A DNA stretch of 64,000 nt. Origin: Achatina immaculata. Taxonomy: Eukaryota > Mollusca > Gastropoda > Stylommatophora > Achatinidae. The translations under genes were made by a program, and so were the position numbers. The notes beneath the pieces are model-generated. The model ran no database searches. It was not told the DNA's origin and worked only from the letters and a program-made list of their open reading frames with translations. This document shows, in pieces, positions 27,101 through 40,300 of this stretch (within the stretch, counting starts at the first letter, position 1; every line of letters starts with the position of its first letter). Where the stretch lies: assembly GCA_009760885.1 (NCBI GenBank), contig CM019693.1:2670300-2734299 (forward strand), written 5' to 3'.

Positions 27101-29546
27101 CTGAGAAACACATAAATGCCTTTGAATGTAAATGCTACAGAAGAATTCTTCAAATATCATGGACACAAAAAAGAACAAATATATCCATACTACAAGAACT
27201 TAATATTGAAGAAGGCTGGCTAGTGAAGAGGATTAAACAGAGAAAACTTAAATATTTTGGACACATTAAACGTCATGATAATCAAGAGAAAACCATCATG
27301 GAAGGATATATAATGGAAAAAAGAAAGAGAGCAAGACTAAGGCGAAGATGGCCGCAAGACATCGTTGATGATCTGCAAATGGATGCATCAGCAGCAGGCC
27401 ATCTTGCTCACAACCGATAGGCCTATAGGACTGCTGTTTGGGAGGCAAAGTTCCACAAGGGACATGCAAATGAATGAATGAATGACACTATTTGGTCACT
27501 TTCGGCTTCATACAGGCTTTTGAATGCACGGATGGTAGGCGGCTTCTCTGTGAACTCTAAACAGCCTTCGTGTGTGAGAAAATTTGTTCATGTGTGTAAG
27601 TTGAAAAGTTCAAAAGCTGAAAACAGAGAAAAAGCAGCTTTCTTCTTACAGGTGAACGCAAGCAAGGATGTCCGGCAGCTGACTTTCATAGGCAGTTCCC
27701 TCCAAGAGTTTTCTGCAGTTTTACAAATTTTATCGTCCATAACTCTGATTAATTTAATTCGATGTGTTGGATTTGAAAACTATCAACATCCATCCACCGG
27801 AAAAGAGATAGGTCAAATGGGGTGGCAGTAAGATCATGTAAGCCAGACTTTATAATGGGATGGTAGTAAGATCATGTAAATCGGGATTTATAAAGGGGTG
27901 GTAGTGAGATCATTTAAGTCGGGATTTATAATGGGGTGATAGTAAGATCATTTAAGTCGAGATTTATAATGGGGGTGGTAGTAAGATCATGTAAGTCGAG
28001 ATTTATAATGGGGTGGTAGTAAGATCAGTCAAGTCGGGCTTGATAATGGAGTAGTAGTAAGATCAATTAAGTCGGGGTTGATAATGGAGTAGTAGTAAGA
28101 TCAATTAAGTCGGGACAGGTGGGACGGGGTCTTGGTCGGCTATGGATCGCTAACCCTGAGGCTGGCATATCAGCTATGGGTCGCTGATTACCTTATCGGA
28201 CGTCTTCACCCCACCCACCACCCCCTTACAGTTAATTAAAAATTCGAATATTTTTAGGAGATCATAATTGTGTATTTCAATTCAAATAGCATGCTGTTGT
28301 AAATCGTTCCGCGTGCCTTTCTTGTTCGTAGATTGCTGACCCCTGGGCTAGACCTTGTAACACAAACGTTGTTAGCTATTATTGTGGCGGTTTAGGCACA
28401 TCCAACATTGGTAGATTTAGTCACGAGAGAAGCTAAAAGTGCGCTTATAATTGTTATTCACGACTATATGGACTATACTATACTATAACGGACAAGGTAA
28501 CAGATATTACTATGAGAAAGTGTTGGAACTCAGTCGCCCGCGTATATGATGTTAGAGATAAAAGGTAGCGCCGTTTAGTGTTGAATCAAACCCGCAAACT
28601 TTCAGGTAGCCGGGAAGTAAGCTACATTCGCTGTAAGCACGACGTTTTTAACGAGCAGGGATATATTTGATAGGAGAGAAGGAGGAAGTCATGAACGGCC
28701 GAGCCATGGCGTCGAGGGATAGGAAGGAACAAAAACGGCTGGGCCGTTGCTTGTATGTTTGTTTGACCAGAAACATGAAATACGAGGTATCTAAACGTGA
28801 GCAGATGCCATATTGTTTCATTTACAACATCGCGGGAAAACAGAAGATTTGCCCGGACTAATAATGACCGCCCAAACAGATCGAAGAACGCAAAGTCCGG
28901 ACTTCAGCAATTACATGTTCGTGTCTGCAACATGAAGTCTCGTTGACACTTTTTTTTTTAGGTAGGTGGAGAGAGAGTGGTTTCTTGTCGCACTTTGTTA
29001 CTGATTATCCAATCCGTGGTTCCAGATGGCACATCTGGCCGTGCCAGATTTGACGACCCCCCCCCCCTTCCTTGTTATTTGGAACTCCGTGGTTGTAAGG
29101 AAAGCAGGGATCATTACGCGAGATCGAATATGACAGGGCAAAAGAATAATATAAGCTTTGTGACTTTCATTTTAAAAATCTTTGGCGTGGTGGAGCTTAT
29201 ACAGAAACCTTCATTGTTGCTCTGTGCGTCCTGGTTTGTATATATATATATATATATATAGTCCAGGCAGTGATCGCGTTAACCAGCAATGACTTATAAA
29301 TTACCGATTTTAAAAAAAAAGAGAGAAAAACAGAAAATTCTAGAGCTTGTCGATTACCGTAACCGGTTTATAGTTTTTTAGTTTAGTAGACTAATGTTGA
29401 TGCTCAGTTTTACATGAAGGAGTGTTAAAAAAAAGTGTATGGTACTGAATGTTATATTGACAAAACTGGTATTTCAGAAGGCACCTCATGCAAGTTGAAA
29501 GTCAGGTACAAGCGTACCGGTTTGGAAGAATCCTAGCGCCAGCACT

Positions 29547-29589
<43 letters not shown>

Positions 29590-32500
29590 TACATAAGAGA
29601 ACGCCCTTGTAGTAAAACAAACTACTTGTAAGATACCAGACCAGACCCGGGAAAACACGGAGGAAAACCGTGACAGTGGACTATCATCTTCACCATCATG
29701 GGATGGGGCAATCCTGTAGCATGCAGAACAACCCTTTGGAAGCCCCCGTGGAAGTCTCGGGACATTTGAATTACCATTCCTGACTACATTATATGGGTGG
29801 GCTGGTTCTTGAGTTCCAAATGAGGACCAAATGGCGACCTAAGCAAGTTAATGGAGGGTGACTACGAGGCAGCAGATGCTAGGACAATTAATAACCATTT
29901 CGTCCCGCCCAGTTCTGTTTCATATTCAGCAGTCATTGGTTTTGCGATTAGGGAAATGTGTATTACTACATAATTCTCCCATTGGCTTGTAAGGCAGATA
30001 CCGGAACAGATTTTAAAAAGTTCCGTAGGGCCGTACGCAGCACATCAGATTAAATGTCTTGAGATCGTCATACTGTCCGCTGAAACAGATGATTGTCATA
30101 TGTCTTGCTACACGAAATGTATTTGTTGTGAAAACAACACTAAATCTGCGTCTCATAATGGACGGCGTGTGACGTTTTGAGAGAGGAAGATTATAGTTAA
30201 TTTCTGAGGATTACCTAGCCAGCTCCCGAGCTTGTAGTTCTATATTACAGGACAGGGAACTTGCATTCTCCCTTCGATCGTATCCAGTGTTCCCTCTAAG
30301 CTGCGCGGGCGGGCACACAGCAAAAAAAAAAAAAATCATGCCGCACACGAAATTTTATCGGCCGCCCAACAACAACAACAGTAATTTTAGTAATAAATTG
30401 CTACTTTTACTTCCAGTTTCCTTGTCTTACTCTTGCTATGGTACGACTGAAGCAAAATAGCAAAAGCACTACATGAGTTTGTTTTAACGATTTCTTTAGA
30501 TTTAAATTTTTTCTTTTTTTTTTTTTTTGCTATGAGAACTTTAAACTACATTCTTTAATTGGATGTTATGGCCATATCTGCACACAGAATATTTTTTTAG
30601 AATATACGAGTAGTTGCACGCTGGTCAAAAACTTTGCGCACGAACTTCACAGCCTCAGAGAGAACGTTGATTCAATCATATGTCAGAACATTTTGTTCGT
30701 TTCAGATTTTAAAATATATTCAACAATTTTTTCCCCAGCGTGTTTTTTTTCTAGTCTCTTTGACTTGGCTCACCTCCCTTTGTTTTAAAGTACTTTCGCT
30801 CAGCCAAATGCTTGTGCATATTTTTGTTTTAGTCTGAGCCATTTTCATCTTCCTTAGATTTGATGGTTGATAACTCGGCAGTCAGGTACCACTTCTTGTC
30901 TTAAATGAGCCTAATTTAAGAAAGATAACTCGTCTTAGGCGCTGCCTTTAAGTTATTACTTGGTTTCGTTGTTATTCCTCAATTTGGACAGTTTTTTTTT
31001 AATGAAAGAAACGCGGTTTTATACATTTTTCACAAACCTTGTATCTCTCGAGGTGTGCTTGATTTTATTCTGTTCTCTATCTTCTTTCCATATTGTCCAC
31101 TCTTTTCAGTGACAGCTTTCATTATTATCCACCCCATTTTCCCGACTGCTTTCCTCTATTTTCTATCAGCCATTTTCGAGACGCTTTCTTTCTTGTCCAT
31201 CGTATTTTTGGAACTGCTTTCTCTGTTGTGCACCTTGTTTTGGGGTCTGTTTTTCTATTGTCCACCGTATTTTTGGGAAAGCTTTCTTTATTTTGCACCC
31301 TGTTTTGAGGACTATTTTTCTGTTGCCCGTCCTATTTTTGGTTATTTGCCTCCTTTTGGGGCTGAATGTTCTGTTCTCAGGAATACTCCAGCTGTGCCAT
31401 AACGTGGTCTAATTGATTATAATTTTAATTTAGAATAATACTGAGAGTTCGGAGTCGAGTAATTATGTGATGTAGAGTACAGATAATGACATGTAGTGAC
31501 ATGACAAGAGTAGAATTAATACGTTTTATTTTTTTCGCTTTCTTCCCCTTGCCCGCAAACATCAAACACGCTGTAGGTAAGTCTGTGCGTAGCGCAGTCC
31601 AGTATTGACGTCTGACATGGGCGAGGAATGATGTTATCCTGGTGCAATATGCTCCCGACAAGTGTTTTATTGTGTGGTGAAGCACTGGCGTCAGCTGTAC
31701 TTCGGCCGGAGGGTGGTGAAAGGAGCCGGAGTTCCCCGCCCCCCCCCCCCCACCCTTTTCTTACACACACACACACACACACACCTATACGACAGTGCGA
31801 GGAGGATTGTTATTGCAGGATATGTTTTGTAGCTCATCTGTTGCGCCGTTCCGTCTAGCGTCCGCTTTCAAAAGGAGAGTGTCGGGGTATGACATAGGGG
31901 AAAGATATTCTGAGTGACGTCCCCTGGCTCCGCGGCATGAATGGGAAGAGATGCCGAGTTAGCCACACCTTTGGTACTAATCAGCGAGCTGAGTGTCGCG
32001 GCCAGGGAAACACTCCCAACCTGTCTTCTACAGCGGGGAGGTGGGGGGGGGGGTGCTCGGATTCCTTGTCAGAACTTATCTCTGTCGTATTTTATTAGAG
32101 GGGAATGGGGGCACTGGAGGTACATGCTGTTGTGTGAAATATTGAGGCCTGTATTGTATTAGGTTCTGCCTGGCTCCGCGTAGTTTTTTTTTTATTATTA
32201 TTAAACGGGAGAGCGGTGTCGGGGTAGATTTACTGATGAACATCACATCAGTTTGTGAGACGCTGTTTGTTGTTTCAGTTGTTTCCTATACATTTTCTTG
32301 TGTGCAGAGCTTCTTCTTCTTCTTCTTCTGCTACCGAGCATCATTTTCTTTTTATATGTTACAACTCTATATTCGATATTTCAATTCCAGATAACCTTTT
32401 TTGGGGGGTATCGTATCTTACAAAATGTTTTACTACAGGTACATTCTTTTGTATATGGTGAACTCTTTCCCTCCGTCTCTCTCTCTCTCTCACTCTCTCT

Positions 32501-34308
32501 CTATCTCTTTCCCTCCCTCTCTGTCTCTCTCCATCTCTTTCTCTCTCCCTCTCTGTCTCTCTCCATCTCTTTCCCTCCCTCTCTGTCTCTCTCCCTTTCC
32601 CTCCCTCTCTGTCTCTCTCCATCTCTTTCCCTCCCTCTCTGTCTCTCTCCCTTTCCCTCCCTCTCTGTCTCTCTCCATCCCTTATATATTTTTTCTTATA
32701 TATCCCTCTTTTTTGTATTGTTAAGGGTCGAAGACACTGTTTTGGCAGTCAGCGACCCATAGCTGACCATATGTCCCACCTCACCGTTAGTACCCCCAGT
32801 AAAAGGCCTAGCCTGGCTAACGGGGCAGAGATTGCCATAGTCCCCGTGGTGGAGTCTGTTGAAGAAGTGTTGGTCACCCGTTGCTGTTTAGCTGCACTCA
32901 GGGGCTGAAAAAATAACTGCCATAATTCGCTTCATAGATCTACCTACTTGCCTCCCTGCCTATCTGTCTGTCTGTCTGTGCGGAGAACTGTAGAAGCAGA
33001 AATGAGTAGCATACGGCACATCTGGGGCACAATACAAAGGCTGGCCACAGACCGTGAGAGATGGAGAGAGTTTGTTGCCACCCCGTAAAACACCACAAGA
33101 CATGGATGAATGGATGGATCTAAGCAGAGGAACACATCTCCATTATCATCCCATGTTTTATTACTTTGATCGCTAGTGGTTATTGTTTCATACACATTTG
33201 CTCACGCGCAGCTTGATACCGGTTTCCCGAGGGTTTTAGATATATTGCGGCCATGAGTGTACTTGACTTCTTTACTGTCTGCTGTGAGCTAGGTCTGTTG
33301 TATATCATCACTGATACTTGAGTACAGTGGTGTAGACATATACGTACAGTCAGTAACTGGACGTGAAATAGATCATCGCTGTAGAATTTTAGGAAGGGAG
33401 AAAGAGAGAGACTGAATCTGTGAACAAGATTAGACTGTCTCACGTGGTCAGTCACGTGTTGTAAGGGACGACAAAGCGCGGCGGGAAGTAAACAAGTGTT
33501 GGTAGTTACACTTCTACCCACCCCCCACAGACAGTCCCTTAGAGTTCTTAACAGGAGTGGGTGTATTCTCCTTCTGCTGAATAGACTTCATTGTGAATTG
33601 TGTAATTGTAGGACTTTTAAAACAAAAAATGTCAATGATAAATAAAAGACAACTGATATTAACCCAAGTCAAAGTCGGCTGTGCCTGATCATAAATATAT
33701 TGTTCATACACAGTGAGGATACGGTGTATTACTTTATACATACACAAGCATTGGCACATTGGGCCATGCGAAGGAATATCTCAGAGTAATAATACACATG
33801 CTTGTGTAGGGAGTAGATAATAAAACAAGTAGTTGCCCGGTTTGATTGGCAACCCCGCTGGTCTGAGACGGGCTTTACGGAAATGGCAGTCCTGCGAGTC
33901 CGTCGCTGACCAGGTATATAAGACCAGAAGAAAGAAGTTTAAGAGGTCGGGATTCCATATACTGAGCACGTTAGAGGCCAGCTACCGTAGGGAGCCGTGT
34001 TACTGTTCAAGCGTGGATGAGAGAAGTCATTTATTAGATAGGAACCAATAGGTGTAGATTAAGATAGACCCTTAATATATGGCGTGGATGAATGCAAGTT
34101 GTACTATGGGTTCCCTCGATCAAATCCCGATCGACCATTTAAGTAAATATATGTAATTAGGATAGTGCTGTGTATGATCGTGAATAAGCATAACTCAGTG
34201 CAGATAATAAATGTTTAATGTAAGACTTCTGTATTTCCGCATGAATTGGGAAATATATTTCTAGTTGCACGTGATTCATACTACATACTACTGATTTTGC
34301 ATTGTGCG

Positions 34309-34353
<45 letters not shown>

Positions 34354-37300
34354 TAGCTAATGCTGTGTTTTACAATCAGAATTGAACCTTTGATAATACA
34401 TATCAGCTGATAATGGCAGCTACTTGCTTTATTATCTACTGCCTACACTTGTGAGTAGAACATTGACGAAGTTCAGACGGAGCAAGAGGCCGCGACCATG
34501 TCGGCCAAGCTAATCCTGCCCCCCCCCCTCCAACACATAAAAGTAACAGGTTGGGAACTGATTAATAAGCCCAGGAAGGCAAATCTTCTTTTAAGTGTGT
34601 CACTTTTTGAAAGGCCGTTAGTTGCGTTGTGGGGCTGTTATACCTAGGGTGTGTGTATTGGGGTGGGGTGGGGGGCGGCAGTTTCTTTGTTTCGCCTTTG
34701 ATCATCTGTAAATCTTTATGTTCGTGACAATTACTTGAATGTCCAGGCAGTGAGAAGCTCGTGTTGTTATGTCGGCTGGCCAGCACAGACCATTTTAATA
34801 TGAATTTTATTATGTCATGGCGTAATGGTTGGCCGTGAGCGAGTTTCGGAAGTCTTTGTGAATTTTGGCAACCACTTGAATGTTGCGTTACGGTTGTTTA
34901 CATGTTTTGTTGTGTTGGGGATATAAAGAAGTATATTCTTTTGGGGTGTTGCTGTGGCGTAGTGCGCTCGCCTACTGACCAGAAGGTCCCTGGTTCGATT
35001 TCGCTTCTGGACGGACCGGACGGGGTCAAACCCAGCCTAAAAAAAAAACAATTGGGTACCTGGGCCTTCCTTAGGAAAACAAAGACAACGAAAACGAGTG
35101 CTAGCTCAAATGCTGAAGTGGCCTAGAAATGTGAAGGCACCAACACTTCACATCCCTGCGGCACGCAGATGCTACGGGGACATAGATATTCTTTTGAGTT
35201 TAGTTTGAACACGCTATTTTTTTTTTCTTTAGCCAATAACCATGGTCCAGCATTGCATGGAACGAGCAGGGAGCCAAGACCCTGTGTATGTATGATTGGA
35301 AGGTAGAATGTATTTGCCAGCTAGAAGAATGTCAGGTTATAAATACAACGGCAACATTTCCTTCTTAACCTAGTACAGAGAGTTATTGACTTGGTGTGTG
35401 GATTTATGACACATATGGGCGGCAACCCTTGGCCCGTGGCTTGCGCGCAGCCAGTCTCGGTAGTTTATTTTTTTTTAAACCGTGGACTTTGCTGGAAAAG
35501 TTAACAGTATTGATTTATAGTGTAGAATTACAGCTGTCTGGATTGATAACTTAATAATATAGTATCTCCCTACCCCGTTCACTCTTTCTTTCCATATTAT
35601 GCCCGCATGAAGATGGGGAGAAAAAATCATCTCTGATCCGCCGAACAACAGCCACAAAAAAAGTTTGCCCATGTCTGCTCCAGATAAAGAAAGAAAGACT
35701 ATCTAGGCTTTACGGTAAAGAACATTCAGATAAAGTCACGAAAATAAATGAGTGTATTTCCACGTTTTGGTTCGTGCAGTAAGCGATTAGTTTGTTTTCA
35801 TTCAAACCCAGAAGGTCTGTATTTTTGCTTATTGTTCCTTTGTACTAGTCTCCTTGCTTTAAGCTCAGCTATAATTTCCAGGAAAAAAAACCTTGTAACA
35901 TTTTCTGGCTTGTATTGTCTTGTCAGTGAGTTTGCACTCAGGCAGATGTCAGTAAAACGGTAATTAGAGAAAATGTGGGAGCTAGGCTGGGTTCGAGAGA
36001 AGTCAGTGAGTTGATCTTTGTTATTGGCGGTGCTTTTTTGCGTGGTTTCGTTGGTTGTTTCGCAAGAGAAAGATAGTATGCAGGAAACTCTGTACTGTAG
36101 AGAGCAGAACAACAACACAGATCATCAGAGAATTCTGTCTACAATGCCTACTAGTTCCTGCACCATTCTGTTGTGCCGCCAGGTGTAGCATCCTTGACCT
36201 AATGATACTCTACATGCTGACAGAACATGTTCCAATGTTTGCCTTTCGTTGCAGAGAGGGCACTTTGTGACTTCGGATACACCCCATTTGTATAGGTTGG
36301 AGCCTGTATGCAAAAGGTCATAAGCCTGTAGGCAGAAGGTCATAAGTAGCTCTGATTATGAAGCTGAATCTCAAGGGTGCCATTTTCCAGATGTCATTCC
36401 ATGTTAGATGATCTTTGCAGGACTTCCTCTCATGTTGTCCACTGACCTTGTTGTGCCTATTGGACTGCCTTCTGGACCCGCTTATCATCCTCTGAATTCC
36501 TTACTTCGCTGATGATCATATCCCTTCTTTCCTTACAGAAGGCCTTTGATCACCATTTGATTTCACCATAGCCAAATCCTCTTCTGTTGGTCTGAGTGTA
36601 TCCTATTACTTCTTTCAGCTCCTGTGTTTCCCTGGCTGCTGTCACTTCCTCACTTACTTTCCATTTTCGTCCAGTTTTAAGTGATGGCTGCACTTCTCGT
36701 ACCACCGGATCTGTAGATTCTTGTAGCATCATTGCAAGCCTTGTCTTTCCTACCTTGTATTCTTCAACCACAGATTTGAATGGCAGCTGCAGTTTGCTCT
36801 TCATGCAGTACAGTGCTACATCAGTTAATCCTGGTGGTACGCCCAGCCACTTTCTTATGGATTTATCTATCTTTCTTTCGACTGCCTCTACTGTGCTTAC
36901 TTCGTAAATGAGTAGTGGCCACATCAATTTTGGAATCAACATGATCTGGAAGCACCATGTTTTGAATTTCCCCAGTAGCCTGTTTATGTCTATGATGTTC
37001 AGTCCACTCTGTGCCATTTCTATAACCTGCTTTACCGCGTTTGAGTCTTTCATGGAAGCATCATATACTCTGCCAAGGCTCTTCACTGGCTCTTCCCCTA
37101 CAATTTGGATTATTTGGATTTACCACTGTGTACGATCTTTCTATCACTTTCCCCTTTATGAGTGACAGGCTTCGTGACTTCGTTGGCTTGAAGCTCATGC
37201 GGTACCATATAATAAGGCTATCCAAACGCTCTAACATCTTTCGTGCCTGTGCTTCACTTGTGGTTATTACTGTTGTGTCATCTATGAATGCTTTTAGTGG

Positions 37301-40300
37301 TGGCATCTGACATCGATTTCTGAACTTTGGGCCTTCTGCTGCTCTCAGGATTACTTGCATGGCTAGTACGAACAGTATGGGAGATATTGTGCAGCCCATT
37401 GCAGTTCCTACCTGGAGCTCAAGCCATCTTGTAATATATCTTGATTTTCCAAATCTCATGAGGAACCCTGTGAAGTACATTTTCAGCATCTTCGTGATTT
37501 CTTTTGGCACATGATACCTGTCTAGTGCTAGTCATATCATTTGGTGAGGTACTGAGCCATATGCATTGGCTAGATCTTGCTTTCCAGATCTTGGCTGTTG
37601 AATAGCTTCCCAAATCATTGAAGCATGCTCGAGACATCCTAGGGAACCTGGAATTCATCCCTTCTGCACGGTTATATCAACGTAACCATTATCTAGGAGG
37701 TATGTTGTTAATCTCCTTGCCATCACAGAGAAGAATATCTTTCCTTCTACATTCAGAAGTGAAATCGGTATGAACTGGTTGATTTCAGTGGAATTCTGCT
37801 CCTTTAGGATGTATACTCCATTAGCCTTTTTCCATTCTTTACTTATGAGTCCCTTGGTCCATGCTTTTCATAGGAGTTTATGGAGCTTCTTTAGTACTTC
37901 GGGGCATCTTTTGTATAGTATGTAAGGGACGCCATTTGGGCCAGGTGCTGATTTGCCTTTAGCTTTTCTTACGATGCTCTCTACTTCTTGTAAGGTTGGT
38001 GGGCTGCATTTGAATTTGCTGCCTGGTGCACAGGACCACACTAGACCTTTCTTCTGCTCGAGAGGTGTATGCTGGTTTTTATCAGAGTATGTCTTGCTCA
38101 GATGTTCCTCGACCACTTCCTCGCCTGCTTTCAACGTACCTGATTTTGGCTATTCAAATAACTGCTTGGCAAATCCGAAGGGATCTCTATAGAACTTCTC
38201 TCTTGCATATTTAGTCTCCCTCTTCCTTTTACATAGTTTTTCAGCTCTGCAAAGGGCATTGTGCTAGGATTTTAGATGCTGCCAAACCTGTCTTAGTCCT
38301 TCCTTTTCCGATTCATGTGCCTTCTTGAACATTTTCCGGGCATGGTTCTTCTGCTGTCTTATTGCTTCTATTGTCCTCTGTCTTCTGGACTTTCTTGGTG
38401 TCACTTTTTCTCTTTTTGCCTGTTTGGTTCCAGACTCTTTGTGGCAGTGAAGATATATGATGTTACTAAATACTTGCAATTTTTGCTCAGGGTTTTTCTC
38501 TCAGCTGTGTTCAGTTCTTTGCATAGTCCTTTGTCCAGTTTTTCCCATATGCTTTTGGCACTTACTGGTGGGAAGTTAATCTTGTCTCTGGTCTCGTCGG
38601 AGGGCTGCATTACTTCAACCTGAATATCCCTGTACTGTGGTTTATATCCTGACAGAGATCTTCTAATGTTTTATCTGAAACTGGCGTCACAGTGCAATGT
38701 TGAGTATTAGGCAGCATGGAAGCACCACATCCCTTCTTCGTTCTGTGTATCTTCATGCCGCGTTGAGAGTTAAATTTCCTGCCACAGATGCATGGATACT
38801 CCGTCCGCTGTTCTGAACTCGAATTAATTTGGGCGGGCATGGTCGTTTCCGTAGTCACCTGTGGATCCATTATTCTCATCCCCCTTTTTTTTCGGTGAAT
38901 CCTGAGGGCATTTCTTCTTTTTGGACTTTGTAGCGATAGTATGACGGCTGACAGGGTTGATAGTATGACGGCTGACAGGGTTGATAGTATGAAGTCGGAC
39001 AGGGTTGCTTGCCCAGACAGCCTGTTTCAGGGACGCTTTCCCAGTGAGGATTCTGTTCTTTCCCGATTGTCCATCGGTCTTTCCCGACTGTCCATCGGTC
39101 TATCCCGATTGTCAGTGGATAGTGTTATGTTGATGACTGTGGAAAATACAAATATATGCAGGAGATACTGTGGAAAATACAAGTGTATGTATGACATACT
39201 GTGGAAAATACTCATGTACGTATGACGTACTGTGGAAAATACACATCTACGTATGACGTACTGTGGAAAATACAGGTGTATGTGTGACGTACTGTGGAAA
39301 ATACAGGTGTATGTATGACATCCCGTGGAAAATACAGGTGTATGTATGACGTACGTTGGAAAGTACAGGTGTACGCATGACGCACTGTGGAAAATACTAG
39401 TATATGTATGACGTACTGTGGAAAATACTAGTATATGTATGACGTACATAAATATAGTGTAAATATAGTGTGTGTGTGACGTACCGTGGAAAATACTAGT
39501 GTGTGTGACGTACCGTGGAAAATACTAGTGTGTATGACGTACTGTGGAAAATACTAGTGTGTATGACGTACTGTGGAAAATACAAGTGTGTGCGATATAC
39601 TGTGGAAAATACTAGTGTGTGCGATATACTGCGAAAAATACAGATATATGTATGAAATGTATCGAAAATAGAAATATGTGTGTATGACTTGTTAACGAAA
39701 ATATTGATATATCTGTCATGTACTGTCGAAAAAAACAACCACAAATATATGTTTGACGTATTGTTAAAATACAAATATATGTTTGACGTATTGTTAAAAG
39801 TATAAATATATGTGTGACATATATGGAAAATAGAAATATGTGTATGCCTAATGTGTTTTTTGAAAATATTGATATATCTGTCATGTACTGTCGAAAAAAA
39901 CAACCACAAATACGAGAGGCGTTCAGAAAATAATGCACCACATCGGTTTTTCTCAGGAACTGTTTATTCAAAAAGCATGAAATTTATATACAATGTACAT
40001 GGATATGTCATGTAAACGTCGGTATTATCCAACATAATCCCCATCAACTTGTACGGCTTTACGCCAGCGCGAAACAAGTGCATTTATTCCTAGCCCGTAC
40101 CAGATTTTCTCTTGATTATGTACCCATTTCTTCGCCGCATAAATCACTCCTTCGTCATCTTCAAATCTTACTCCACTAAGTGCATCTTTAAGTGGACCAA
40201 ACAGATGGAAATCAAATGGTGTCAAATCGGGACTATAGAGTGGATGGTGTAGTACAGTCCAACCCAGTTTGGTGATTGCTTTCCGTGTTGCCAGACTTGT

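Larger units (their letters stand above)
24812..27482 (+). mobile_element. LINE-a, longest copy (endonuclease and reverse transcriptase, degenerate)
   Basis: From left to right it contains an AP-type endonuclease remnant, an internal inverted duplication, RT blocks with stops, a 277-codon open frame with the RT active site and C-terminus, and an AATGAATGAATG tail. The order and motifs are those of the APE-type non-LTR elements often annotated as endonuclease-reverse transcriptase. I do not assign a clade firmly; an RTE-like element is my guess. Start is uncertain. Confidence 0.9.
24015..28345. mobile_element. hAT-like element enlarged by nested insertions (4.3 kb)
   Basis: Left end CAGGGGTTGGTAACCTTTTA. 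The complement of the right end is CAGGGGTCAGCAATCTACGA. A second shared block (GCCGTGACG / GGCACGCGG) lies about 28 bases inside each end. Flanking 8-mers GGCTAAAC (24007-24014) and GGCTAGAC (28346-28353) differ at one base. No hAT transposase is visible. Inside are a LINE-e fragment, a long LINE-a copy, a 38-bp satellite and a GCC-250 copy. The original element was probably a small MITE. Confidence 0.68.

Noticed and set aside
32298..32762. Ser/Leu-rich and Arg/Glu-rich long ORFs
   Set aside because: Produced by a CT-rich tandem repeat on the two strands.
35415..35690. Possible hAT-like MITE
   Set aside because: The candidate ends resemble each other only weakly, and the 8-bp flanks do not match.
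39027..39971. Long minus-strand ORFs of 119-140 codons rich in His/Ile/Phe/Ser
   Set aside because: Translation of the ~30-bp minisatellite; no start context or motif.
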